19,421 nt of DNA from Methanobacteriota archaeon (GTDB lineage: Archaea; Halobacteriota; Methanosarcinia; Methanosarcinales; Methanoperedenaceae), in assembly GCA_018900975.1 (NCBI GenBank), contig JAHIFK010000211.1, positions 1 to 19,421 on the forward strand. The letters run 5' to 3'. Each line of letters opens with the position of its first letter. Position 1 is the stretch's first letter. The notes beneath the pieces are model-generated. The model did not search any database, was not told the origin of the DNA, and saw nothing but the letters and a program-made list of their open reading frames with translations. This document shows positions 1-6,620 of this stretch, piece after piece. The translations under genes were made by a program, and so were the position numbers.

Positions 1-84
1 ATGAGGGGGGTGGTTTGTTCAAGTGCGTCTAGTTGTGTTGGCTTTAGCTTCGAGGCGCACAATGCAGAATTACCACGACGTGGA

Positions 85-160
85 ACGCGGATTGCGCGGA
101 TCAGACGGATTTCACGGATACGATATCCGCGCGTATCCGCGTCATCAGCGTCATCCGTGT
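85..160. repeat. Cluster of CGGAT direct and inverted repeats
   Basis: The pentamer CGGAT or its complement ATCCG recurs at least seven times in about 75 bases. Inverted pairs include GCGCGGAT (94-101) with ATCCGCGC (125-132), CGGATA (115-120) with TATCCG (134-139), and CACGGAT (113-119) with ATCCGTG (153-159). The stretch could fold into alternative hairpins. Similar intergenic CACGGAT-rich repeats are known from many prokaryotic genomes; no function is assigned here. Confidence 0.6.
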
Positions 161-370
161 CCTATCGTCGGCGTCACACATTTATCACTCTTTAAATATT
201 AATCCACGGCGCCAATATGCCCCCATGCAACCGCTTCACATCAAAATTAAAGCATACAGGTGACCGGAATGCCGCATCATACCGGGGCGCCTTCCGGTTC
301 GCCTGTGTTCAGTATCGCGGCTGCCGGGGAACTTCGCGGGTACGCTTTCCGTTCTCTTGGTGTAGGAGAA

Positions 371-430
371 GGGGGGCACGGTGGGATTTGGAGCAGGTGG
401 AGGGCTGGGGTTTGTGTTTTTAGGGGGGGG
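371..430 (+). other. G-run cluster, possible G-quadruplex
   Basis: Five runs of three or more G occur on the plus strand within 60 bases: 371-376, 383-385, 402-404, 407-410 and 423-430. The last run is eight G long. Some loops exceed the usual seven bases, so folding is possible but not certain. It lies just beyond the 3' end of ariB. Confidence 0.4.
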
Positions 431-473
431 TTGTTCGGGTGTGGCCTAAGTTGGGCGAAAGCACTTTCGTTAC

Positions 474-1313
474 TTAATAAATGACACATTTGCTTTTGTC
501 TGCCCAAATTTTTGTATTAAGATACAAACCTGTCCGACTGTAATGGTTAAAAGTAAAAGTCATTCTACAGGAACTTGCAACATGTTCGTCGTTGATATTT
601 TTCACACCACCATCTTGTTTTATATATTGTGAAAATGCTTTCATGAAATCATGTCCATTGCATAATTGTAATTGGTTAGGATTAGTAGCTTTCAAAACCC
701 TCATTTTATCTAGAATAATTGTTTTATCAGTAATTTTAGCATTAGGCGATTTAGACAAAATTCTGGTAAAATATTGATCAAAATCTATTTCAAGACCTTC
801 GAATGATAGTAGGTCTTGAAATCCTGCATCAAATTTATATTCTAAATTTTCTTTTTCATTAAGCCACTTTAAATAGCTTATTTGCTCAATTGAAAACAGA
901 ATGTTATTTCTTGTTTCGGAATGTTTGTCTTTTGGTAAATCAGTATATTCAAATACTAATGAACTGAATACCTCGTCCTCTGAAATAAGTATCATTTCCA
1001 TGTCATGGTAATCTGTTAAAAAAACATTTTCTTTTTTATATATTGTTGCTCCCAGGTGAACAAAATCAGCGTCTCTAATTCCGATAATAAGCGGGTAAAT
1101 TTTAACCAATTTTTCAACACATTCTTCAAGTTTAAACTTACCTCCTGGAATGGTTTCAACTTTACAATTGCTTAAATTAAATAATTTTCTAAAAAACCTT
1201 ATATCGCTTTCGCCCTCTAAAAATACAAAAACGATTCCCTTACTATTAGGATGCAAAATATCGAGATGTAATTCATTAAGTTTATCTTGAAATGTAATAT
1301 CCTGTTTTCTCAT
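474..1313 (-). CDS. ariB: DUF4435 (Toprim-like) protein, AriB-like effector of a PARIS-type defence pair
   Basis: This 279-residue protein looks like a DUF4435 family member. Near the N-terminus it has the acidic Toprim-like motif FLEGESD (residues 31-37), followed by a second acidic motif, GIRDADF, with Asp81 and Asp83. Both fit a metal-binding Toprim/OLD-like nuclease centre. In PARIS systems the DUF4435 protein AriB is the toxic effector; it is held by the ATPase AriA and released when a phage anti-restriction protein is sensed, and it is reported to cleave host tRNA. Its start codon overlaps the ariA stop codon by one base (TGATG), so the two genes are translationally coupled. Length matches known AriB proteins (about 270-330). 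The gene is clearly AT-rich compared with the housekeeping genes to its right, which suggests transfer. No membrane segment is seen. The family is fairly sure; the PARIS role is inferred from the pair. Confidence 0.75.
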   Translation of the reverse strand: MRKQDITFQDKLNELHLDILHPNSKGIVFVFLEGESDIRFFRKLFNLSNCKVETIPGGKFKLEECVEKLVKIYPLIIGIRDADFVHLGATIYKKENVFLTDYHDMEMILISEDEVFSSLVFEYTDLPKDKHSETRNNILFSIEQISYLKWLNEKENLEYKFDAGFQDLLSFEGLEIDFDQYFTRILSKSPNAKITDKTIILDKMRVLKATNPNQLQLCNGHDFMKAFSQYIKQDGGVKNINDEHVASSCRMTFTFNHYSRTGLYLNTKIWADKSKCVIY

Positions 1314-2629
1314 CAGGTATCAACTTTTTCAAGATTATAGACTAAATCCCACCTATCATTTATGATTGACGGCGAGTGAGTTGCAATTACAACTTGAATA
1401 TTTTGAATTTTAATAATTCTCAACAAATCATTAAGGAACTCTTTTTGCCAAGTAATATGAAGCGATATTTCAGGCTCGTCAATTAGAACGAGAACATTTT
1501 GTTTTGCATTAAATATTAATTCATAAAGTAAGACGACCTCATGCTGTTCACCTGAGGAAAGTTGAGTTAATTCTAATACTTTGCCTTTACTAGTCTTAAA
1601 ATAAAACCCGTTCTCTCTTTCTATTTGAATGGTTTTGTATGTAAATCTTCTTTCGTTTAAAATATTTGTAAATAATTCTAGTTTTTCAAGAAGGTTATCG
1701 AATACACCCAATTTACGTTCTAAATCATTTAAATACACTAAAAGGGCTTTTGAATCAGCTTTGCTATATCCAAGAACTTCTTGCTTACTTTCATACAAAT
1801 TATTTTTTTTTAATTTATCCTGTTTTTCTTTTAGTTTATTAAAACGGATATTATATTCTTCCTCAGAAACTTTTCCCTTCTCAGATATCAAGCGATTCGG
1901 GTAACTGCTATCAAGTTCTTGCGATATTATAAATGATTCTTGTGAATACAGTGCAATTAGTTTCTTCAGTTCGTTAGCATATGTCTGAATCGTTTCTATC
2001 ATGATGGTTTGCTCTTTCTCCTCACGATAGTTCCTTTCAGTGCGATAGTTCCTTTCAGTAGTTTGAACTTTTCTAAAAAGTCTTTGCTCTCTTATTAAAT
2101 GAACTTTTATTGAATCTATTATGGCATTTATTTTTTTTGATTTGATCTTTAAAAGATTTTTACTTATTTCATCAGGTAATTGGTCTGCATATTCATTAAT
2201 AAGATCATCAATTGTTAAGATTCTTCCACTGCGATGGTCAATCCATTTATCAATCTCTATTTTTGCTACTGGTAGATATCTTTGAATGGTTCTCTCAATG
2301 TCACTTTCTAACTTGCCGGAATAGTCAAATGTTTCAATGGTTTTATCGTTTTTAGCAAAAGTAAATTTTACATTTGGTTTATCAGTTTCTACCGTCTTGG
2401 AAATAATAATGGAAGTATCGTTATCTAAGGAAATAGTTATTTTTTCAAATACTAGTTTTTGAAAAAATATAAATTTTCTATTGAATAAACTAAATATAAT
2501 ATTCAATATCATTGTCTTTCCGAATCCATTCGGACCTGTTATGATTAACACGTTTTCTTTGTTGCTAAATGGAATATTGTAATCAAATATTTCAAAAAGC
2601 TTGTCAATTTTTATAGCGTTTATTTTCAT
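1313..2629 (-). CDS. ariA: AAA_15/ABC-type ATPase, AriA-like sensor of a PARIS-type defence pair
   Basis: This 438-residue ATPase has the ABC/SMC-like head split by a coiled-coil insert, as in AAA_15 proteins. Visible motifs are Walker A GPNGFGKT (residues 32-39), the ABC signature LSSGEQ (357-362), Walker B VLVLIDEPE with Asp384/Glu385, and the H-loop ATHSPS with His418. The middle (about 150-300) is Lys/Glu/Gln-rich and helical, and carries a duplicated TERNYR hexapeptide. AriA proteins have this size and architecture and form a complex that holds AriB. ATG at 2629 is the first start, and a TATA-like motif lies about 46 bases upstream. The ariA-ariB order and one-base overlap fit a two-gene defence operon. 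Stand-alone AAA_15 or OLD-family ATPases look similar; the DUF4435 partner makes PARIS the best reading. Confidence 0.78.
   Translation of the reverse strand: MKINAIKIDKLFEIFDYNIPFSNKENVLIITGPNGFGKTMILNIIFSLFNRKFIFFQKLVFEKITISLDNDTSIIISKTVETDKPNVKFTFAKNDKTIETFDYSGKLESDIERTIQRYLPVAKIEIDKWIDHRSGRILTIDDLINEYADQLPDEISKNLLKIKSKKINAIIDSIKVHLIREQRLFRKVQTTERNYRTERNYREEKEQTIMIETIQTYANELKKLIALYSQESFIISQELDSSYPNRLISEKGKVSEEEYNIRFNKLKEKQDKLKKNNLYESKQEVLGYSKADSKALLVYLNDLERKLGVFDNLLEKLELFTNILNERRFTYKTIQIERENGFYFKTSKGKVLELTQLSSGEQHEVVLLYELIFNAKQNVLVLIDEPEISLHITWQKEFLNDLLRIIKIQNIQVVIATHSPSIINDRWDLVYNLEKVDT
2025..2060 (-). repeat. 18-bp perfect-but-one tandem duplication inside ariA
   Basis: Two adjacent 18-base units (2025-2042 and 2043-2060) differ only at their last base. 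They encode the hexapeptide TERNYR twice, around residues 190-201 of AriA, in the coiled-coil insert. The reading frame is kept. The near identity points to a recent slippage event. Confidence 0.9.
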
Positions 2630-2669
2630 ATTATTTAGGTTATTGTATCTGTAAATTTATTCAATTATG

Positions 2670-2681
2670 TTATATATTAAA
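2670..2681 (-). promoter_or_regulatory. Likely TATA box of the ariA-ariB operon
   Basis: On the minus strand this reads TTTAATATATAA, centred about 46 bases before the ariA ATG. With archaeal spacing (TATA about 25-27 bases before the start site), transcription would begin close to the ATG, leaving a 5' leader of some 15-25 bases. Confidence 0.45.
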
Positions 2682-2689
2682 GTGTTTTA

Positions 2690-2949
2690 TTGTTTATATC
2701 TCTTCAGATTTTTATATTTCGTCCAAATGACTTTATATTCTTCTTATCTCTATATTACTCACTTATGTATAAAAGTTACTTATAACAGAATATAAATTGA
2801 TGAGCGCCTATTTTTATCATTTGAAAACGGTTTTTCTGGATTCTTATTGAATTTTGTGCATGGTATTCCCCCATCATCTTCAGTCACCCCAAACCCCGGA
2901 CTTAAGTTCAAAGCCTGTATCAACTGCTTTTGAAAATATCCCATAAAAT
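2690..2949. other. Intergenic stretch upstream of ariA, nothing recognised
   Basis: The first part is very AT-rich, like the ariAB island; from about 2850 the composition turns to that of the rest of the window. I see no gene, RNA or clear repeat. Confidence 0.4.
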
Positions 2950-2981
2950 CCCCCCATCCCCATCCCCACCCTCACACCCCC
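2950..2981 (-). other. C-run block, possible G-quadruplex on the minus strand
   Basis: Five C runs (six, four, four, three and five bases) lie within 32 bases with short loops of one to five bases. The complementary G-rich strand meets the usual four-run G-quadruplex pattern well. It overlaps the 3' end of the possible gene at 2972-3202. Confidence 0.5.
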
Positions 2982-3202
2982 ACATCCATCTCCTCATCCG
3001 CCCTCACCTGCGCCCTCTCATGCTTCTCCTCATACTTCCTCTGCTCCGCCCAGAGCGCAGGCGCATCCTTGCTCCTCCCCCTCACATCGCTCGTGAGCCT
3101 CTTCCTTATCCTCACTAAGGTTGGCGTATTGATCGCCACCCCTGAGATTATCCGCATCACCCCGAACTTCCTGCCTTCTGAGGTGACACGGAAAAACGAC
3201 AT
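2972..3202 (-). CDS. Possible small hypothetical protein
   Basis: An open frame of 76 codons starts at ATG 3202; a TTG two codons earlier is an alternative. The N-terminal part (MSFFRVTSEGRKFGV and the following hydrophobic and basic residues) looks protein-like, and the C-terminal half is charged and probably helical. The stop falls inside the C-run block. I do not recognise a family. Ribosome-site support is weak: an AGGT lies about 12 bases upstream. It could be the remaining N-terminus of a longer gene, or not a gene. Confidence 0.4.
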   Translation of the reverse strand: MSFFRVTSEGRKFGVMRIISGVAINTPTLVRIRKRLTSDVRGRSKDAPALWAEQRKYEEKHERAQVRADEEMDVGV

Positions 3203-3244
3203 ATCCAATTTTACCTGTCACAAAAGTCAGTTCATTACCAAAGA

Positions 3245-3256
3245 TTTAATATAAAT
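3245..3256 (+). promoter_or_regulatory. Likely TATA box of the aminopeptidase gene
   Basis: TTTAATATAAAT lies about 45 bases before the ATG at 3295, in an AT-rich run, which is the usual archaeal promoter distance for a short leader. Confidence 0.45.
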
Positions 3257-3294
3257 AAATTACAATTTTAGTATAAACACAATCTGCAACTGAA

Positions 3295-4233
3295 ATGACG
3301 ACTAAAGGCGCAAAAAAAGTAATGGAATGTTTCGGTGTAAAACGTAAAGAAAGCGTGCTTATCGTAGTGGATACTTCAACTCCCCCCTCTATCCAGAAGA
3401 GCCTTTTCGATGCAGCTAAAAATATTGGCTGCGAGGTGATGGTTTTGACCATGATGCCAAGGTCGCGACACGGGGAAGAACCGCCGCGGGTAGTTTCAGA
3501 AGCCATGATGAACGCGGATGTGGTTATCGCCCCGACCACTTTGTCTCTCACTCATACACAGGCAAGGATAAACGCCTGCAAAGCCGGGGCACGGGTAGCT
3601 TCCATGCCCGGAATAACTGAGGTAATGATGAGTTCAGGCGGCATAACAGCAGATTGCCGCAAGCTCAATGAAATAGCTCTCACATGGAATAAACGGTTGG
3701 AGAATGTCCGCGAGGTGAGAGTGGTCACAGAATCCGGAACTGATATCGTATTTGATCTTGATGGATGCACCTGGATGATGGACACAGGTATGTGCCATGA
3801 AAAAGGATGCAGCAGCAACCTCCCTGCCGGAGAGATGTATATTGCGCCGAAGAATGCCAACGGGGTTTTTGTGGTGGACGGCTCACTTAGCGGTTTTGGT
3901 CTACTTGAGTCCCCACTTGAGATCACGGTACGGAACAGGTATGCAACTTCTATCAAAGGAAAACTGGCTGATAAGCTCGAAGTTATGCTGGACAGGGTCG
4001 GGGAAAAGGCGCGAAATATCGCAGAACTTGGCATCGGTATCAATCCGAAGGCTAAACTTATCGGGAATGTACTTGAGGATGAAAAAGTGGGAGGCACTGT
4101 TCACATAGCTCTTGGGGATAACAGTTGTTTTGGCGGGGATGTGGTCGCGGGCATTCATCTTGACGGCATTATAAAAAAGCCGGTCCTTTTTTTAGATGGC
4201 AAAAAATTTATGTGTAGTCCCAAAAAAATCTAG
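3295..4233 (+). CDS. M29-like (AmpS/AmpT type) leucyl aminopeptidase family protein
   Basis: This 312-residue protein resembles the thermophilic aminopeptidase family M29 (COG2309), two-metal enzymes that remove N-terminal residues from peptides in the cytoplasm. The C-terminal half has the expected pattern: NLPAGEMY with Glu180 as a likely metal ligand, an acidic residue at Glu254, TVHIALGDN with His280, and GIHLDG with His298 and Asp300. The N-terminal half (about 1-130) is an alpha/beta domain. It is shorter than bacterial M29 enzymes (about 370-410 residues), as is common for the archaeal branch. ATG 3295 has a TATA-like motif upstream and no competing start. It seems to be transcribed alone: the next gene starts 266 bases later, past a large inverted repeat. 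Family assignment is fairly secure; substrate is unknown. Confidence 0.75.
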   Translation: MTTKGAKKVMECFGVKRKESVLIVVDTSTPPSIQKSLFDAAKNIGCEVMVLTMMPRSRHGEEPPRVVSEAMMNADVVIAPTTLSLTHTQARINACKAGARVASMPGITEVMMSSGGITADCRKLNEIALTWNKRLENVREVRVVTESGTDIVFDLDGCTWMMDTGMCHEKGCSSNLPAGEMYIAPKNANGVFVVDGSLSGFGLLESPLEITVRNRYATSIKGKLADKLEVMLDRVGEKARNIAELGIGINPKAKLIGNVLEDEKVGGTVHIALGDNSCFGGDVVAGIHLDGIIKKPVLFLDGKKFMCSPKKI

Positions 4234-4249
4234 ATTAAATGAATATAAC

Positions 4250-4300
4250 GAGGAACCAAAAAAGACTTTTGGTTGGATAGGATAGGAAATGAGGTTCCTC
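4250..4300. repeat. Inverted repeat with nested hairpin after the aminopeptidase gene
   Basis: Perfect 8-base arms GAGGAACC (4250-4257) and GGTTCCTC (4293-4300) enclose 35 bases. A second hairpin can form inside, CCAAAA paired with TTTTGG. No T run follows, so it is not a standard archaeal terminator. It could be an RNA 3' structure or a protein-binding site. Confidence 0.5.
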
Positions 4301-4370
4301 AAAACCTAATTATGTAAATGGTTATTTAAAGGATTTTTCCAAGATTATACCCAAATTGATTCCAAATCAT

Positions 4371-4390
4371 AAATGACGCCAAATGACGCC
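4371..4390. repeat. 10-bp tandem repeat AAATGACGCC x2
   Basis: AAATGACGCC occurs twice head to tail in the gap before the TusA-like gene. It may be slippage or a small operator; nothing else supports a role. The rest of 4301-4499 is AT-rich and holds no gene I can recognise. Confidence 0.6.
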
Positions 4391-4499
4391 CCACTTATTC
4401 CTTCCTTGAACCGTCATTAATTTTTTCCTCGTGGAATACTTTTGAACGCGTCTTGACTAAATCCAAAAATTGAAATGTAATGAAAAACAATGACATATC

Positions 4500-4721
4500 A
4501 TGCAAAGAATAGACGCCAGAGGTAGAATGTGCCCACTGCCTCTTTTCTATACCAAACGTGAAATCGAGGAAATGCAGGCAGGCGAGGAACTTGAGGTAGT
4601 CACAGACGACCCTAATGCAAAAGAGACCATACCGAGATGGAGCAGGGAGCACGGGCATGAGGTTCTAGCTCTTGAAGAGCAGGAAAATTGCTGTAGAATT
4701 GTTGTCAGAAAACGCTCATAA
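4500..4721 (+). CDS. TusA/SirA-family sulfur carrier protein
   Basis: This 73-residue protein has the hallmark N-terminus IDARGRMCPLPL with the CPxP motif and the conserved Cys11, followed by the helix containing TKREIEEM and the DDPNAKETIPRW stretch typical of TusA-like proteins. In the family the Cys carries sulfur as a persulfide, for example for tRNA thiolation or cofactor biosynthesis; archaeal members often have undetermined roles. Length is the usual 70-80 residues. The start at 4500 places the motif at the normal distance from the N-terminus; there is no strong ribosome-binding site. After the stop, a 25-codon open frame beginning at ATG 4774 is probably not a gene. No sulfurtransferase partner lies nearby. 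Confidence 0.85.
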   Translation: MQRIDARGRMCPLPLFYTKREIEEMQAGEELEVVTDDPNAKETIPRWSREHGHEVLALEEQENCCRIVVRKRS

Positions 4722-4841
4722 AATGCCGGGCACTTCTTTGAGCAAAGTGGGCTGATCAGGACGCCGTATACTGATGAAAGAAGCTCGTATTGCGGGAGGC
4801 ACGATTGACCAGGATAGGTTGGAACTACTTCAAAAGAGGAA

Positions 4842-5156
4842 TCAGCCATAACCTTTTTTACATAAAATAGTATCATTTTGCATCGTATTTAATCCCACCA
4901 CAGGGATCCCTGCCTTTTCAAACCGGGAAGCATCAAGGCGCGCCACAACATCTCCAGCTATTGCACCTATCCTGAAGCTTTTTCCTATGCGCTCGATGGT
5001 CTTTTCCACCAGCATGGTCTTCCCGGAGCCAATGGCACCCATTATGTTAAAAGCCGTGATCTTGAATTTATCAAGACTATTGCGATTCTTCCTGGCAAGC
5101 TTACTATTCGCTTCCAGAACATCATATTCGATATTTATTTCTTCAACAGTGTGCAT
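4842..5156 (-). pseudogene. hypB: Truncated hydrogenase/urease nickel-maturation GTPase HypB
   Basis: The first 90 residues match HypB: a short N-terminal helix, SLDKFKITAFNIMG, the P-loop GAIGSGKT (residues 40-47), GAIAGDVVARLDASRF and PVVGLNT. HypB then normally continues with a Gly-Lys-x-Cys-His-Leu-Asp region, the metal site and the NKxD guanine-binding motif, to a total of about 215-225 residues. Here the homology stops after Thr91 and a stop codon follows 13 residues later, so more than half the GTPase is missing. Start ATG 5156 is well placed. HypB supplies nickel for NiFe-hydrogenase assembly together with HypA; a fragment without the metal and guanine sites should not work. The break coincides with unrelated sequence at 4740-4880, which suggests a deletion or rearrangement rather than a point mutation. 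Confidence 0.8.
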
Positions 5157-5307
5157 GTCGATCGTTCATATAAAATTGGTCAAAGCTAAAGATTATATAT
5201 AACGGTCAATCATAAAGAACTTGTGCACTTCAGATATGTGGGAAAATTCTGAAAAAAGAATATATGAAATGTTCGTGATAATACTAACAATATAACCGGA
5301 AGTATTT

Positions 5308-6318
5308 ATGAGCTTTGTCGAGCAGGTGAAAAAAAATCTTGATGGAAAGCTTCGGATAGAGGACGGTAACTGCGGCACGACCCATAAAGTATTAAGAGAA
5401 ATATCAAGGCTGGGAGGAAAAGCAATAACATGGGAGCGTCCCGACGGTGTTTATTCAAAGATACTTGATAACAATGGGATCGTCGTAGGTGAGGGAGAGG
5501 GAATAACATGGCCTCCTGCAATTCTTTTTGCATTGGTGGAAGGAGGGTTTTTCCCTGAGGAAATAGAATCCCAGCTTATTAAGTCACTGCAATGCATTAT
5601 CGACATGGAAAAGGTGGCCGAGATATATGGTTACGGAAGAGTTGTTACTCCGGTAGCTTCAGCTTATAACGAGGTCTGGAAAAATGGTGGAAGAGTGGCC
5701 ATAAGGCGAAATTCATGGGGTGTAGAGGTAGTTTTTATTGATAAAGATGATAAAGAAATCGCTGTCGGACCGATCTCTTATTGTCCAACATGCGGCACAG
5801 CAGCCACCCTACCTCGCGCCCCGGTTCTTGCCGCAAAGATAAAAGAAGAACTGAAGGACAAGCGAAATACAGGGAAAGATAAATATGAACGCGGGATGGA
5901 GAATCATTTCTTCTTCAAGAATGACAGGGTAATGTGTGAGATCATTGAAAAAGGACTTGTCATGGGAAGAGCGTCAAGATGCTGCATAGCATACGCAGGT
6001 GTAGTCGCAGAAGTGCATGCAGGCATATCAGGGCCTAAATGGGGGGCGTTATTTAAGGAATATTGTAAGATATGCCCTGTGAAATTATGCAGGAAAGGAA
6101 AAAATACCGGTGAGGAAGCAAATAATCTTCTTGTATCCCTTGAAAAAAGGGATCTTAGGACAGATGTGAAAATGAATACATATATCACCGCTATTGTGAA
6201 AAAAAACGGCGAACCTATTGGCGAGGGTATCGGGACAATATGTGCCTTCTCATCATTGATGTATGCTGCAGCCAAATGCATTGAGCTTCGTTCTGAAATT
6301 GAAGTTGTCAGGGAATGA
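5308..6318 (+). CDS. Unrecognised cysteine-rich protein between the hyp fragments
   Basis: I do not recognise this 336-residue protein. It has 12 cysteines, some in metal-site-like spacing: SYCPTCGTA in the middle, a CC pair in SRCCIAYAG, and EYCKICPVKLC near residue 260. An NCGTTH sequence lies near the N-terminus. There is no signal peptide or membrane segment, so it is probably cytoplasmic. The paired cysteines suggest zinc or an iron-sulfur cluster. It starts at ATG 5308 after an AT-rich gap and is followed 10 bases later by the hypA fragment in the same direction, so the two were probably one operon; that hints at a link to metal-centre assembly or hydrogenase metabolism. Codon use looks native. 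The gene is surely real; the function is unknown. Confidence 0.8.
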   Translation: MSFVEQVKKNLDGKLRIEDGNCGTTHKVLREISRLGGKAITWERPDGVYSKILDNNGIVVGEGEGITWPPAILFALVEGGFFPEEIESQLIKSLQCIIDMEKVAEIYGYGRVVTPVASAYNEVWKNGGRVAIRRNSWGVEVVFIDKDDKEIAVGPISYCPTCGTAATLPRAPVLAAKIKEELKDKRNTGKDKYERGMENHFFFKNDRVMCEIIEKGLVMGRASRCCIAYAGVVAEVHAGISGPKWGALFKEYCKICPVKLCRKGKNTGEEANNLLVSLEKRDLRTDVKMNTYITAIVKKNGEPIGEGIGTICAFSSLMYAAAKCIELRSEIEVVRE

Positions 6319-6328
6319 GTGAAAAAGA

Positions 6329-6511
6329 ATGCATGAGATCTCAATAGCCGGGGCAATAATTGATTCAGTGCTTGATGCCGCAAAAAAGAATAATGCCATA
6401 AAGGTCAACGAAGTCTTTCTTAAAAAAATGGAACCGTACTGTCAACAGCGGAGTAAAACTCCCAAATCGTCTTCTGGAACGGGTCATCTACTGCATTTGA
6501 AAGCACCTTGA
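6329..6511 (+). pseudogene. hypA: Truncated nickel-insertion protein HypA
   Basis: The first 32 residues or so, MHEISIAGAIIDSVLDAAKK and onward to VNEVFL, match the HypA N-terminus, including the Met-His-Glu nickel-binding start. HypA normally runs to about 115-140 residues with a CxxC...CxxC zinc site; none of that is present. After about 6424 the frame reads unrelated residues and stops at 6511. On the opposite strand, a frame that ends at 6420-6422 (KVLSNAVDDPFQKTIWEF near its end) opens over the same DNA, so the foreign stretch may be the 3' end of another gene. HypA works with HypB in nickel delivery; both are truncated in this window. The start is sure because residues 1-3 are the metal ligands of the family. 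Confidence 0.75.
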
Positions 6512-6620
6512 AGTTGTTCTTTATTCTCTTCAATAGAAAATATGAACATCCATGAATGGCTGAATATAGCAAGGATTATATGTCTTTGTAAATAATTATG
6601 TGGTAGAAGAGGGTACTAAA
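6425..6620. other. Rearranged stretch after the hypA break
   Basis: The DNA after the hypA break has no complete gene. A minus-strand frame of about 54 codons without a convincing start covers the left part and looks like a protein C-terminus. The right part is AT-rich and leads to the GAGG ribosome site of the next gene. Confidence 0.35.

Larger units (their letters stand above)
1..473. other. GC-rich non-coding stretch with CGGAT repeats and G runs
   Basis: No convincing gene is seen here. The open frames are short, rich in Arg/Ser/Gly/Cys and resemble no family I recognise. The left part carries the CGGAT/ATCCG repeat cluster and the right part carries G runs, both listed separately. The composition contrasts sharply with the AT-rich ariB that ends at 474. 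I see no tRNA or rRNA in it. Confidence 0.6.

Noticed and set aside
85..160. CRISPR array reading of the CGGAT cluster
   Set aside because: The units are five to eight bases, mixed in orientation and have no uniform spacers; no cas gene is near.
1..195. The 64-codon frame at the left edge
   Set aside because: It runs through the CGGAT repeats, giving an Arg/Ser/Ile-rich product typical of a repeat in frame rather than a protein.
3552..4097. A 181-codon open frame opposite the aminopeptidase gene
   Set aside because: It is antisense to a clear family protein, its product is Ser/Pro-rich without motifs, and the plus-strand frame explains the DNA.
5904..6383. A 159-codon minus-strand frame opposite the Cys-rich gene and hypA
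   Set aside because: It mirrors two plus-strand genes and shows no recognised motif or start signal.
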